This document shows positions 32,794-44,311 of a DNA stretch of 64,000 nt, piece by piece. Each line of letters starts with the position of its first letter. Positions within the stretch are counted from its first letter, which is position 1. Under the pieces are notes generated by a model. The model made no database searches and had not been told where the DNA came from. It worked only from the letters and a program-made list of their open reading frames with translations. The position numbers and the translations under genes are program-made. Source of the DNA: Nageia nagi (lineage: Eukaryota > Pinophyta); assembly GCA_050084985.1 (NCBI GenBank), contig JBITNC010000001.1, positions 96,534,001 through 96,598,000 of the forward strand, read 5' to 3'.

Positions 32794-33985
32794 ATGGTTG
32801 AAACCTTCGTTCCTAAGCATATACTCGATGGTTCCAACTTTGGAATATGGGAACCTCGTATGAAAGCGAGTTACAAGCAAGGAAGCTGTGGCAGATAATT
32901 AGTGAAGACTTGGTCGCTCCTACCAATGAGAAGGCTCTTGAAGTATACAACTCAAAGAATGAGTTAGCAACTTCAATGATTTACCGTGCAGTTTCAGATG
33001 ATGTCCTTCTCATGATTTCTTCATCAACTTCAGCAAAGGAAGCTTGGGATAGGCTAAAGATAAATTTACCTTGGGTCCAAATTTTCATGGAGGTTTACCA
33101 TTCTACAAAAGTTGTTGCAGTATCGACAAAGTGAAGATGAAAGTGCCTCCATCTACTTAAATAAAATCATTGACCTCAGGACACAACTGGTTGGTTGTGG
33201 GTGCAACTGGATCAATGATGAGTTCATGGTCTTCATCATTTTCAAAGCCTTACTACAAAGTTTCAGTAACTTTGTCACGGTTATGGAAACAAGGCTCGAT
33301 GATGAAGAAGATGTCATCTCACTTGATAACCTTTCTAGACTTCTTCTGAAGCATGAGGAAACTTTGAACAAGAAAATGTTGAACCTTTCTCCAAAGGATA
33401 ATAGCATTGCTCTAGGAGCAACCAAAACTCCTTTCAAGAAAAAGTTCAAACATTACAAATTCAAAGATAACAAGTCCTCATCTACCTTCAGAAGTATGAC
33501 AAAAAGGGCAACAACAATCATGGCAACTATAGGCAAAAGAATGACAAAGCTGGATCAAGCAATCCAACACCTTAGGAAAAGTTTGATGGAACTTGTAACT
33601 TTTGTGGTATCTTTGGGCACAAAGAGTATGATTGTCGCAAAAAGAAATTTGCTCAAAAAGGTAAGGGAAATGCAAATGTGAGAACTTGCAATAATAGAAA
33701 GAAGAACAAGCATACTGCTAATGTTGCCTACTACTCAATGACTCAAACTATTTCAAATGATTGGATTGTTGATTCAGATGCACTAATCACATGTGTTATG
33801 AAAAGGATAAGTTTGAAAACTTTCATAAGTACAAAAAGGATGCAGTTGTGATAGGTGATAATACAATCCTTGATGTTCACAGAATAGGGAGTGTGAAGAT
33901 TCATGGAAAGACTCTTGATAATGTCTTTTATGTGCCTAAACTAAGGATGAATCTCATCTCCGTGATTCAAATTACAAGGAAAGGA
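32794..33985 (+). pseudogene. C2 gag and truncated protease, broken
   Basis: Starts MVETFVPKHILDGSNFGIWEPRMKA at 32794; the frame then shifts to one reading LQARKLWQIISEDLVAP and, after a further shift near 33110, YRQSEDESASIYLNKIIDLRTQL. A CCHC knuckle CNFCGIFGHKEYDC starts at 33594 in yet another frame. Protease begins WIVDSD (33762): the catalytic DSG is DSD, and one base is missing just after. It continues GDNTILDVHRIGSVKI and PKLRMNLISVIQIT, ending at a deletion junction near 33980. At least three frame changes; not functional. Confidence 0.88.
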
Positions 33986-34511
33986 TCTTGCTCTTAAGTA
34001 TTCCAAAGTGCCCTCGATTGTTCTCTCAGGGTTCTCAAATTCTAATTATGGGGGAGATAGAGATGACAGAAAATCAACCTCTACATATGTGTTTAGCATT
34101 GGTTAGGTGCTATCTCTTGGGCTTCCAAGAAGCAACCTACTGTGACTCTTTCTACCACTGAAGCCGAATATCGAGCCATGTCTGTTGCCACCCAAGAAGC
34201 TATTTGGCTAAGACATCTTCTAAACGAAATTGGGTATCAGCAAAATAGTCCATCTCTTATTTCGTCAGACAATCAATCGGCTATCTCTTTGGCTAAGAAT
34301 CCTGTGTTCCATCAGTGAACCAAACATGTCGAAAATCCAAGCTCATTTTATCAAGGAGAAGGTTCTAGATGACATCATACACTTACAGTATTGTCCATCT
34401 ACTGAAAACTCTGCTGATTTGTTCACCAAGCCCCTTCCTGAAGCTCAGTTCTGCAAGCTTAGGGATTCTCTCGGTTTGGTGAAGTTGCCCTCAAGGGGGA
34501 GTGAAGTTTAA
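33986..34511 (+). pseudogene. C2 RNase H tail after internal deletion
   Basis: Begins GKDLALKYSKVPSIVLSGF, directly joined to protease sequence near 33980; the short shared string AAAGGAT at the joint suggests a microhomology deletion that removed integrase and RT. Then DRDDRKSTSTYVFSIG, LSTTEAEYRAMSVATQEAIW, and from about 34330 HFIKEKVLDDIIHLQYCPSTENSADLFTKPLPE to the stop at 34509-34511. Stops (for example after VFHQ) and shifts break it. Confidence 0.88.
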
Positions 34512-35334
34512 ACTTTTGTTAAGTGATGACAACTTCACCTCTAAGAGGCCTTTTTTGATTGTACATTCTAGACCTCCGTGGTAAGTTTGCTCTGCATGAC
34601 AAACTTGTTGTACAATTGTTGTTATAGAGTGTTGATTATTTGATACCTTAGTGGTAAGTTTGCTCTGCGTGACAAACTTGTTTTACATTTTATACCTCCA
34701 TGGTGAGTTTGCTCTGCGTGAGAAACTTGTACAAATTTTGAGCATATAATTAATATACCTCCGTGGTAAGTTCGCTCTGCGTGAGGAACTTGTTGTACAT
34801 TCTATACCTCCGTGGTGAGTTTGCTCTGCGTGAGAAACTCGTTGTACAATTTTTATGCTCTATTTAAAATCAACACATGTCTATATACAACAGGTGACTA
34901 TGAGTGATGGCTTGGCATCTCCGTGATGGCTTATAGTGCACCATTGATCAGTTATTTATAAGATAGCATTATTTGATTCTCTTATTTGAATATATGATGC
35001 ATCTAATTGATTTTGTTCATGAGTTGCTTGTAGCATGCAGGATCTTCTTCAGAAATGCAGGTTACTCACCTTGTGAAAGCAAGCTCATGGAGACTCACAT
35101 GTTAGCTTAAAGTTGATCGACTACTATGTACAGTGAAACCAGTTGTGGTTAATGATTGTATTGTAAACCATTTTTTGTCAAATGGTAATGTAGTGAGTCT
35201 CATACTAGTTCTCAAAAAGATTCTTAAATATGTAAAAGTTCTCATCTCCACTTGTATCTCTATGCAGGAGAACTCTGTCTTACTCTTTCTCTTCTCTCTT
35301 CTACGCTCTATCCCAATATTGCATTAAGGGGGAG
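34512..35334 (+). other. C2 3' UTR and polypurine tract
   Basis: About 820 bp non-coding, holding the five-unit hairpin array (34572-34850) and ending in TTAAGGGGGAG (35324-35334) against the LTR. Homologous sequence in C3 is split by N4 (49050-49257 and 61305-61744). Confidence 0.85.
34572..34850 (+). other. Five tandem hairpins with GCTCTGCGTGA loop in C2 3' UTR
   Basis: Each unit reads ACCTCCGTGG then a 24-nt hairpin. Stems: AAGTTTG/CAAACTT (34583-34606, 34656-34679), GAGTTT/AAACTT (34705-34728, one G-T pair), AAGTTC/GAACTT (34768-34791), GAGTTT/AAACTC (34817-34840). The loop CTCTGCGTGA is nearly invariant. Units 4 and 5 show paired changes relative to unit 1. C3 keeps one diverged copy (AGTTC/GAACT, 49110-49131). 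Confidence 0.88.
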
Positions 35335-35831
35335 TGTTAGAATTTGTAATGAAATATTGTGAATATCTAAACTCCTTGTAAATTCAATTAATCACTTAAG
35401 GGTATGTAGATACCTTAAGAGATTAATTGAATTCTTTAATATGTAGACTTTGACTTTACCAAAGTGGTTAGTTGGTAGGTTGAAGTTAGGTGATACATTT
35501 AATGTAACCCTAACCTTACCCTTGGGTTAAAGGAAGGTTAGGGAGGTGCTCTCAAGCTATAAATAGAGGGCCTCTCCTCTTGTAAACACATCTAAGTTTT
35601 GGAGTAAGATTACTCTACTTGGTGTGTAGGAGAGAGCAAGAGAATAGTTGTAAGAGAGACATAGATTGAGAATAGAGAACTAGTTGTGGATGTACTCCCA
35701 AGGAGGGAGGAACCACATTATATTGGTGTCATATTGTGTGAATGATGTTCTTAGAATTATAGATGATGAATGATTTAGCTTCCTAGTCTAAGGTCCTAGA
35801 GGATTTGTTTAGATCTAGTTCAAATCCTTCA
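35335..35831 (+). repeat. C2 3' LTR (497 bp)
   Basis: Begins TGTTAGAATTTG after the polypurine tract. Differs from the 5' LTR by one deleted T (near 35622) and one C/T change (near 35718). Confidence 0.95.
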
Positions 35832-35836
35832 AAATG
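35832..35836. repeat. C2 target-site duplication, right copy (AAATG)
   Basis: Identical to 29302-29306. Confidence 0.93.
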
Positions 35837-36067
35837 CATGTTACCAACTGTATAAAATTTATCCCCAAAGCTTCAAAATACAACCACATAAATTTTTTTT
35901 TAACAAATTCGAAACTTCCAAAACAATGAATGCATAAGATAATGACCACCACCGAAAGTCTTCCATAAAAGATCCTCTGCATTCTACCCTCCATTTAATT
36001 AGATTCCTTTGGTCTTTTTGTCCCTATGTTAGGGTAAAAATAGATGAGCTGGGCGATGTTGCTTGCA

Positions 36068-36253
36068 GCTCTTTGAACAGATATGAAAAAAATCTACGGT
36101 AGCACAGACGACTTTTAAGGATACGTTCATGTCTAGGGCTGTCATATGTTCATGTCTTCTCATCCCAGTAGCCTTGTTTTATATTAAGCACCAAAGTTAC
36201 TGATCCCAAAATTTCATCAGTAGTGCTGATTTTCTTTTGGTTGTAGGCGTTGA
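36068..36253 (+). repeat. Duplicated segment, right copy
   Basis: Counterpart of 28801-28985. It ends with a pyrimidine-rich stretch and TTGTAG, which looks like a splice acceptor, then runs into the SAUR pseudogene. The two copies flank C2 but lie well outside its target duplications, so they pre-date or are independent of the insertion. Confidence 0.9.
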
Positions 36254-36319
36254 GAGAAGGAAGATTTTTCAAGGTTGGGCTATAAATGGTAGAGAATTGA
36301 AGGGCTTCCCAAGATTGTA

Positions 36320-36620
36320 GGCATCAAGCTCAACGGAAGAAAGCCCTCCTCATTCTCCCCTCATGACAGCTGCGAGGAGGATGAAGATGATGAAATATTA
36401 ATGTGGAGCAAATCTATTCCACAATGTCATGGCTATTTATGCCGAGAAGGAGAAGACAGAAAGCTTTGTTATTCCTGCGTGTTATGTGAACCATCCAGTG
36501 TTCAGAAAACTGCTTGGTCAGGCCGAAGAGGAGTTCTGATTTAATTACCATGATGGAAGGCTCACTATCCCTTGTGAGCCATCAGTTTTGGATAATGTTG
36601 TTGTACATGAACTAAGGTGA
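36320..36620 (+). pseudogene. SAUR family pseudogene (small auxin-up RNA)
   Basis: The only host-gene family clearly seen. SAUR proteins are short auxin-induced regulators of cell expansion that inhibit PP2C.D phosphatases. In frame from 36429: MAIYAEKEKTESFVIPACYVNHPVF..., RKLLGQAEEEF, then TGA (36537-36539) where a glycine codon is usual, then NYHDGRLTIPCEPSVL to TGA at 36618. That covers the SAUR core (family pattern AVYVGEE-RFVIP-YLNHP-F-LL--AEEEFGF-HDG-LTIPC). Upstream, KLNGRKPSSFSPHD, an acidic EEDEDDE run and WSKSIPQCHG lie in a different frame, so a small deletion separates them at about 36425. No intact ATG-led frame covers both halves. Frameshift plus premature stop make it a pseudogene unless these are sequencing errors. 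Confidence 0.82.
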
Positions 36621-36639
36621 ATGTGTATTTTTTTTTTGT

Positions 36640-37777
36640 GAAGTCAGATTGTAGTGCCTTTTTGATGGCGCTAGAAGAAAAATTCTTCAATCATGTGGCC
36701 CTGGGCTTTTGCTTTTGCAAGGTCGAACATAATCAACGCTATCTATATTGCTAATAGGGAGATTCTAATTCTGTTATGCTCACAGGCATTGGAAATATTT
36801 ATAAAATATATTATGGTGCAGTGTAAGTGAAGAGATCCACGACACTATGGGTCGTTTGAGTGTTGTGGATCTGCTTGGGTTTCAGTTCAAAAACATGACA
36901 TCTTAATGCTTGATTAATACTCCAATTTAGTAGAAATGGTAATTGAGTTGCAATGATTTATAGTTACTAAACAGTGTATGGTTGTGGACACGAAAATGCG
37001 CAAAGCTTCTCTGAAAGAATCAGATTTAACATTATCAGAGTACAGTCTCAATAGTTTTTTTTATATATCTCTGTAAATCATTGTTCATCTCTTAAAAATT
37101 AAAGAATTGCATTGCCTGGGTTAGTAGGCAGCGTCAAATTCCACTTCAATTCCTGTACTTGTTAATGTCTTCTAAGTTGTACAATCCTAGTTAAGTGAAT
37201 GCAATAAGCGAGATATGTTTATCCTAGTTTACCATCCTTAGTTAAGTGGAATTTTTACACGCTGTAAAAAGGTCATACTCATAAGGATGAAGTTGTGGGA
37301 GGGACACAACACGAAAGTTCCTTTTAACTCATGTTAGTTAGAACAGCAACATTTTGTGATATTAAAAAAAAAAAGAATTTCGGAATGCATAACTAATTAT
37401 TACTTTAGTTATATAGTTCTTAAAATTTAAAATAAATTAAAAATTATAAAAATAGAAATAAATAAAAAAAATATATTTAGATATGTAAAATCCAATTATT
37501 TACTGTAGTTTAAATTTAGTTAATACATCAAAATATTATCATTTTAATTTAATACAAGGTTTTTTCATCCAAAATAAAATGTTATCATTTTAAAATTCTT
37601 TTATTTTAAAAAATAATATGAAGAATAATGATAACAAATAAATAATAGAGAAAAATAACAAGAATTTGATAATATAATATCGGATAAACTACAAGAATTT
37701 GTTTCAAAGAGAAAGAATACTTGTGGATCAAACTTTGATTATATCAATAAAGAAAATTAACTTTTTCTTGCCAACTA
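36640..37777. other. Gene-free stretch 3' of the SAUR pseudogene
   Basis: No coding similarity. The first few hundred bases are less AT-rich and could be ancestral SAUR 3' flank; from 37360 it is very AT-rich. Confidence 0.4.
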
Positions 37778-37787
37778 CATAAGTGAC
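37778..37787. repeat. MITE target-site duplication, left copy (CATAAGTGAC)
   Basis: Exact 10-bp direct repeat; right copy at 38260-38269. Confidence 0.75.
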
Positions 37788-38259
37788 GAAAATGATTATC
37801 CGATGATCAAAACATGATCACATAGCTTGTGTGTATATCAAAATCTTATGTGTATATCATTATAAATCTTGTACATATATCAAAATGTGATCATAAAACC
37901 CATGCACATATCAAGTAGAAAAGTTATTTTAAAAATTGGGTAGATATGTTGATGAATGAAATGTTTGCGTAATAGTGAAAACATTGAAATGTGAGCCAAG
38001 TAACCCATGTTTGAACCCTTGAAACATCATTTTCGTATTTTGGGAACTTGGATTTTTTTGCATCTTTTATTTTATACATGCACAAGCTTTAATAATATAC
38101 GAACATGCTTTATCAATATATGCATAAAATTTATTGATATACGCACATGATTTCTAATAAAAAGGAGTAAAGTGGAGAAATGAGTAACAAATGAGTAGTA
38201 GGATTTTGATATATGCACGAGCTATGTGGTCACATGTTGATCGTTAGATAACCTTCTCC
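37788..38259. mobile_element. Mutator-type MITE, 472 bp
   Basis: Long imperfect terminal inverted repeats of about 65 bp: the left arm (37788-37852) includes GATCACATAGCTTGTG and TATATCAAAATC; the right arm (38205-38259) is its reverse complement with about 75-80% match. The arms are bordered by exact 10-bp direct repeats CATAAGTGAC. Long inverted repeats with 8-11-bp duplications are typical of Mutator-like elements. No coding capacity. The interior has several ATATCA/CATGCAC phrases in both orientations. Confidence 0.75.
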
Positions 38260-38269
38260 CATAAGTGAC

Positions 38270-39048
38270 CATCATTCTTTTATGGTCTAAATGGAAACTC
38301 TTCTTCAATTGTGGATGGAAAAAGGAGTTATAAGGAATCCATTGATTTCAATGCCACTATTAATAGAAAATGAGTAAATATATCATTTATTTTTCTTTAA
38401 CAATAATTATCATTAAATAAAAAAGATGTAGGAAAGATAGGATATTCTTGATTATGTTTGAAATTAATAATGTAATTAGATTATTGGTTGTCTTTTAGGG
38501 TTAAAAACTAGATAGGATTTAAATTATTGACCATATGATAATTCTAACAAAGATTAAATAAAGATAAAAAATAATTAAAAATACATAGATACAATTTTTA
38601 AATTATTAGACATTCATACAATAAAATAATAATCATAAAATTAAAATATGTAAATATATAATTGAAAAAATGAAAAAAATTAGTACACATGTTGATTGTG
38701 TTAAATTAATTATTTAAGTCAATAGTTATTATTCCTTTATCCAATAAAACTAGATTTACAATCATACTTTTTAGACTTTTTATAGGTACTAAACAATTAT
38801 ATATAATAAAACCTAGATCATACTATATTTATACAATTAAATATTGAATACAAAAGTTTATAATTGAAACATTCAAATATATTATCAAAGAAAAAAAAGA
38901 AAAACTTGCTAACAATACCTACAATACCAATATTTGATGATAACACTTGAAGAGCTAATAATAAATTTTGAGCTACTATTATCTAGACATAAATAGAATA
39001 AAAGAAATTGTTTATCTTTATAATTACACATAAAATAAAAAATTAAAG
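38270..39048. other. Gene-free AT-rich stretch
   Basis: Nothing recognised on either strand. Confidence 0.4.
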
Positions 39049-39062
39049 TATACTCTATAATA

Positions 39063-39300
39063 GCTCACGAGGCTTGGCTTGTTGGTGGAGACATTTAATT
39101 TGTGCATGGAGAAATAGGTTCAAGTTTAGGGGGGCTTGAAGTTCTGGTAATTTATGTTGAGCCAACATTATCAGTTATATTAAAAATATTTACCCTTGGC
39201 ACATCTAGAGGTTATAGAGGTGGCAAAATTTGAGCTTAAGATATATTGTAATAAGTTGTAATAAGGTACTGATTGCTCTAGTTTAAAATTAAAAAAAACA
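39063..39300 (+). mobile_element. tRNA-derived SINE, about 238 bp
   Basis: The head resembles a tRNA gene: TGGCTTGTTGGTGG (39075-39088) fits the polymerase III A box and GGTTCAAGTTT (39117-39127) the B box, about 31 bp apart. The body is followed by an A-rich tail (AAAATTAAAAAAAACA). Perfect 14-bp direct repeats TATACTCTATAATA flank it (39049-39062 and 39301-39314), the size expected for LINE-mediated insertion. Confidence 0.85.
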
Positions 39301-40042
39301 TATACTCTATAATAAATAAATCAAATAAAAGTTAATAAAATAAGATATCATGGATAATATTGCATTTCAATCATTATGTAAGTATTGTCTATTCTCTCCC
39401 ATGCTTGAGAATCCTAATACATATTTAAATGGATGTTAAGTGAATTTAACGTGAGCCTCCTTGAAAACATTTGGTTAATGAAAAAACTTTAGCTACTTAA
39501 TTACAAGGTGGTCTATTTGATGTAATAGGAAAAAAAGAGGACTTGTAACAATAATGATTCAAGTCAGATAAAGAATGGGTACAAGTTAAAATAAAGAATA
39601 ACTCAATCCACCCAATCAAGAACTAAGTAAGAGGTAAGCCTTTACTAATAACTTCTCTTCAAGTTGATGATTTAGTCTTTAATATATGTTTGGAGGATAA
39701 GATTTTGTATGAGGCTCTAGGATATTTGTAATTATGCATCATAGTCTCTTTCTAAATAGAAATATAAAGGGGAGGTATATTTATCCATTACACTAAGAGG
39801 ATTCTTCTATTCTATCTTTACATGTGAAGAGGAACTCCTCTAAGTTATTTGAGCCCCCAAAAAATATATTAGCAAAGTTCTAGATTGGTTGAGAATTTAT
39901 AGCTTTATTATAGATTTTTGGGACTTCAAAATGATTCAACATATTGGGAATTCCATTAGATAGTTCATGGTAGTGGAAAAAAATTTGCATATAAAATAAA
40001 ATAAAAATATAGCCTGGATTTGTATTAACATAGGTAGTATAA

Positions 40043-43000
40043 TGGAATATGAGGGGACTGAATGCCCCTAACAAAAGAAAACTTTTTAATCCTTTCATTA
40101 AAAAGAAAAGGCTAGACATCATCCTTTTACAAGAAACTAAACTAAACTTAAAAAATATTATAGAGCTAATAGAAACATTATAAAGAAGTAATTGTGGTAT
40201 TATAGTGTAAACCTAATAGGCCTCTAAAGGCCTTATCATATCATGGATGAAAGAAATTATAAAAGGATCATAGGTCTATAGATCAAACAACTTGGTGACC
40301 ACTAACTTTATCTACAAAAATCAATAATTTACTATCATAAAAATATATACATCCAATGTACAGGGATAACGAAATAATTTATGTAGTATTACAAACTTTA
40401 AGAGTAATATGAGTAACTTGAAGTAGGTAGTGGATGGAAACTTTAACACCCTACTTATCTTATCAAAAAATAGGGAGGGAATATTGATTTCAATAGTATC
40501 ATGATGGACCTAATGGATTTCATTATTGAAGGAAAATTCATAAATTTAGAACTAGAAGGAGATTCCTTCACATGATCGAATAAAATAATGGGAGATCAAC
40601 CATAGTAATGAAAATGACATTGTACTCAAAGCCCTTCCTATGATTGGGTTAGACCATAACACTATTAGACTCATGATAAGTGAATAAAATAAATTAAAAT
40701 AAAATCTACCTATAAATTTGAGTTAATATGGTTAAGTTATGAAAAATTTATAATGAGGTAAAAGAATGTTGGAAAGCCCCAATCTAAGGAATTGAGATAT
40801 CCATAATGATTAGTAAACTCAAGAGATAGGAAGGAGAACTAAAGATATGGAATAAAGAAGAATTTGATAGTTAGAAAGAAAGAATAATTAAAGATAAACA
40901 TAGTAAACAAAAATAATTGTATTAAAAAATAAGAAAATATTAAAATATAAGAATAAAGTAACTACATCATTTACTAATTGATTACCATAACATCTTAACT
41001 AGAGAGGAGATCCATTAGAAGTAAAAATCTAGACTCATGTGGCTTGAGGAAGGGGACAAGAATAAAAAAAAATCCATACCACCTTAATAAAAAATAAGAA
41101 AGAATCCAAAATTAAAGATATCATGAATGACCAAATCACTAAAATCATTACAGAGGATGAGATATTCAAGAAGGAAATAATATATCTATTCGAAAAGATA
41201 TTAAGAAAAAGTGAAGAAAAAAATAAGGAATACATGGAGTTATTCCTTAGGAACATTCATATATTGGTTACAAATTCTATGAATATGTTTTTAAATAAAA
41301 AATGTAGAAGAGGAAATATAGATAAATTTATTCAAGATGAAAAAGAAAAAATCACCCAGCCTAGATGCTTTTCTACTAGGTTTCTACCAATATTGAGCTT
41401 AGATATAGTATAAAAGTATATGATTGAATCAATATGTAAGTCCTAAAGAAGTTTTAAAATGATAAAAAAATGAATAACACCTTCATTACTCTTCTAAAAA
41501 AAAAATTTAGAAGCCTTTCATACTGAATACTATAAATTAATTATGCTATGCAATGTCTCATACAAAATATTAACCAAAACCCTCCATTAAGCTATGTGAG
41601 ATATTTTCTATCACCATTTTAGAGCATGAATAGGCTTGTATTAAAGGTATGTAGATTTTAGGTTCCATGTTTGTAGCCATTAAAGTAATACATTCATTAG
41701 AGAAGAATAAAAGCTTGATATTAGAAAATCCTATGATATTATATCATAGAATTTCTAGATAAAATAATGGAAAGACTTAATTTCTCATAGTGGTAGAGAA
41801 AATCCATTTATATATACATATATAGCCTAATATTATATATTATGATCAATGGATATCTTACTAATTATTTCAACTGATCCAAAGGATGAATATAGGGACA
41901 TACCATATCTTCTGCTTTATTTATGATAATGGAAATAATTTGGGTGGATTCATAACAAAAGAGAAGGAATAGAAATAAATCAAAGGCATAAATATTTTGA
42001 CAAATATAAAAACTATCAACCATATTCAAATTATATATAACATATTGCTTTTAAGAGATCCCTTAGTAAGGGGAGTTAGATTGTTAAAAAAAATTCAAAA
42101 AGTGTGAAGGATCATCATCCTATACCATAAACTTATAGAAGAGAAAAATCTATTTTCTCAATATTTTAGCATTGAGATAAAATAAAATAAAGAATATAAT
42201 GGAATGTGATCTTAACAAGCTCACCTAATCCTAGTTAGTAATGCCTAATTTCTCAAGCCAAATAAAATATAATCACTATAACATGGTCATTAGTAAACTA
42301 AATTAGGAATTAATAATATAGAAAGTGAATCTCCTAAGACAATAGGAAAAAATTAAATTATTTAGTTGACACTATAAATATTCACTATATACATGTTATC
42401 CCTATTCAAAAATAATGAAAATATTTGAGTCAATGTGTAAAACTTTTGATGGAAAGGAATGGAGGAAAGAATTAAATACCATCTGAACAAATTAGAGAAA
42501 ATTAACTTACTAAAAGCATATAGAGGACTTAACTTAAAAATTATCAAGAACTTTAATGGATCTCTAGTTGCAAAGTTAATGGAGACTTATATAGGAAGAA
42601 AATAGACCATGAATAAAATATTTGAGTGCTAAATACCTTCAAGCAAATGAACCTTTAGGAATATGAAATATTCATAAATCCAAGGAGGTTATATAATTTG
42701 GAAAAATATTCATGGGGTGTAATAATTTAATTTCTAAAAGGGATAAATGGAATATAGGAAAAGATACAGGATAAATATTTAGGAGGATACTTGGCTAGAT
42801 ATGGAATTACTAGACAAGGATCATATATAGACATAGTTGAAAAGAAACGTATAGATAGAGTGGGGTACCTCCTTTAGTTCATACACAAAGGAATATAGTT
42901 ATGAAAACTATACCTATAGAATAGATCTTCAAACCAATACTTTAAGTCTTAACTAAAACTACACCATACCAAACTAAAAGAGTCTTGGATTCCAAATTAG

Positions 43001-43250
43001 AGGATAAAGAGTAATTGATATTGATCATAGCCTCTTTTGATTTAGACTCTCATAATAATGGTTATTTAAAATGTGTTAAAAAACATGAAACAAGAGTCTC
43101 TTTGAGATTGGGAGACTAGATGAATCCCCAAGATAAAATATTTCACATAGTTAGCCTTCTAAAACAAAAATTTAGCATGAGTGGTCATTCAAATGGTGTA
43201 ACCTTGTGCCATTATAAAAATAAATGAACTAATCATTGGATGGATATGGT
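40043..43250 (+). mobile_element. Decayed L1-type LINE
   Basis: Plus strand. Endonuclease start WNMRGLNAPNKRK (40043), KKKRLDIILLQETKLN (to about 40155). Region before RT near 41020-41060 keeps a trace of the W-L-EGD-N-KFFH block. RT: LCNVSYKILTKTLH (about 41550), a short SKAYD-like trace near 41720, YLTNYFN-SKG (about 41855). C-terminal zinc region: SKRDKWNIGKDTG near 42737. Domain order endonuclease, RT, C-terminal region matches plant L1. Stops throughout; neither end nor a target duplication found. Confidence 0.7.
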
Positions 43251-43259
43251 CTAACCTTC

Positions 43260-44060
43260 ATATTTCCAATATGGTTCTTGATCCAATTTCTATAGAGAGC
43301 CTTAGAATAAAGATGAGAAATATACAAATAGGGAAATAATGAAGGGTGTAGGATATAAATGAGAAAGGTGGAGCATTGAGCCAACTTGGGCTTATGATAA
43401 ATCATACTAAAATCGTGAGGAATACCTAACATAAAAATACTTATATTCATGTAAACATAAACCCTTTAATAATCCAACTAGGATAAAAAATCTTAAATGC
43501 TCAACCACAACCCTTTGAAAAATATGAAATGTCTGCCACATGAAACCATTTAAATTAGCTAAAGTAAAAGTAGTGAAGCAAAAGAAAAAAATAATCTATT
43601 TTTGTATTCCTATAATAAAATGATACATAATCTAAAGGCTAACATGTGTATGATGATACAAGTCCCCCTTCACATTATGTTCCATTGATTTTCATCTTGA
43701 TCAGGGGTTAAGTACAAGAAGATGGTCCACAAAATGACCAAAAAGTGGATGTGTTTTCTATGATTTTTAGGATTGGCCATAATTGAACTCAACTTTTGAA
43801 GCCCTTAGAGATGGAATATTGAAAAATTTCACTAGGTAAAAATGTAGTTATTAGAGTGTAGTTTTCAAATATGTAATTTATTACAATACCCAGTTGATAG
43901 AAATTGATTTACGATAGGCATTTCTAAAAGATATTGTTTAAAGTGTACGATTTTATGACCATACCATGCTCTTCTATGGAAAGCATATTTTTATCTAAAC
44001 TATAATATTTTTTAAAATACTTTTGGATGAAGATACCTAACACATTTTTCATAATTTTTT
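43260..44060. other. Gene-free stretch after the LINE
   Basis: May include LINE 3' sequence. No gene recognised. Confidence 0.35.
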
Positions 44061-44065
44061 CATGA

Positions 44066-44075
44066 ATATATATAT

Positions 44076-44141
<66 letters not shown>
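44066..44141. repeat. (TA)n microsatellite
   Basis: About 38 TA units with one phase break near 44087. Confidence 0.95.
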
Positions 44142-44144
<3 letters not shown>

Positions 44145-44289
44145 TTATTAATTTTTTATTGGCCCTAATTATTTGTTCGAAATAACCAATCTATGGAACA
44201 TATAATTTGACCTAAACTTATCTTTTTTACATTTTTTTAAATTTAATAGAGAATCATCTATATATTATTTACATAATTATTTTTCTTAA

Positions 44290-44311
44290 TCCCCCCCCCC
44301 CAAAAAAAAAA
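44290..44311. repeat. C-run followed by A-run
   Basis: Ten or so C followed by about eleven A. Length in the genome is uncertain because homopolymers are error-prone. Confidence 0.8.

Larger units (their letters stand above)
29307..35831 (+). mobile_element. Ty1/Copia deletion derivative C2, 6525 bp
   Basis: LTRs of 498 and 497 bp differ by one substitution and one single-base indel by eye; target duplication AAATG is perfect. Primer site and polypurine tract are present. Between them: an unusually long 3-kb leader, a broken gag, a truncated protease with the catalytic glycine changed, then the RNase H tail. Integrase and RT are gone. Fresh LTRs with no polymerase imply mobilisation by proteins of a related element. 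Confidence 0.95.

Noticed and set aside
37788-38259. CRISPR-like or viral repeat array from recurring ATATCA/CATGCAC phrases
   Set aside because: Spacing is irregular and the phrases are explained by the inverted-repeat MITE in a plant context.
39063-39140. Functional tRNA gene
   Set aside because: Only A- and B-box-like strings are present, without a foldable cloverleaf; the duplications and tail show a SINE.
44066-44141. AT-rich replication origin or matrix attachment site
   Set aside because: A simple TA microsatellite gives no specific support for either.
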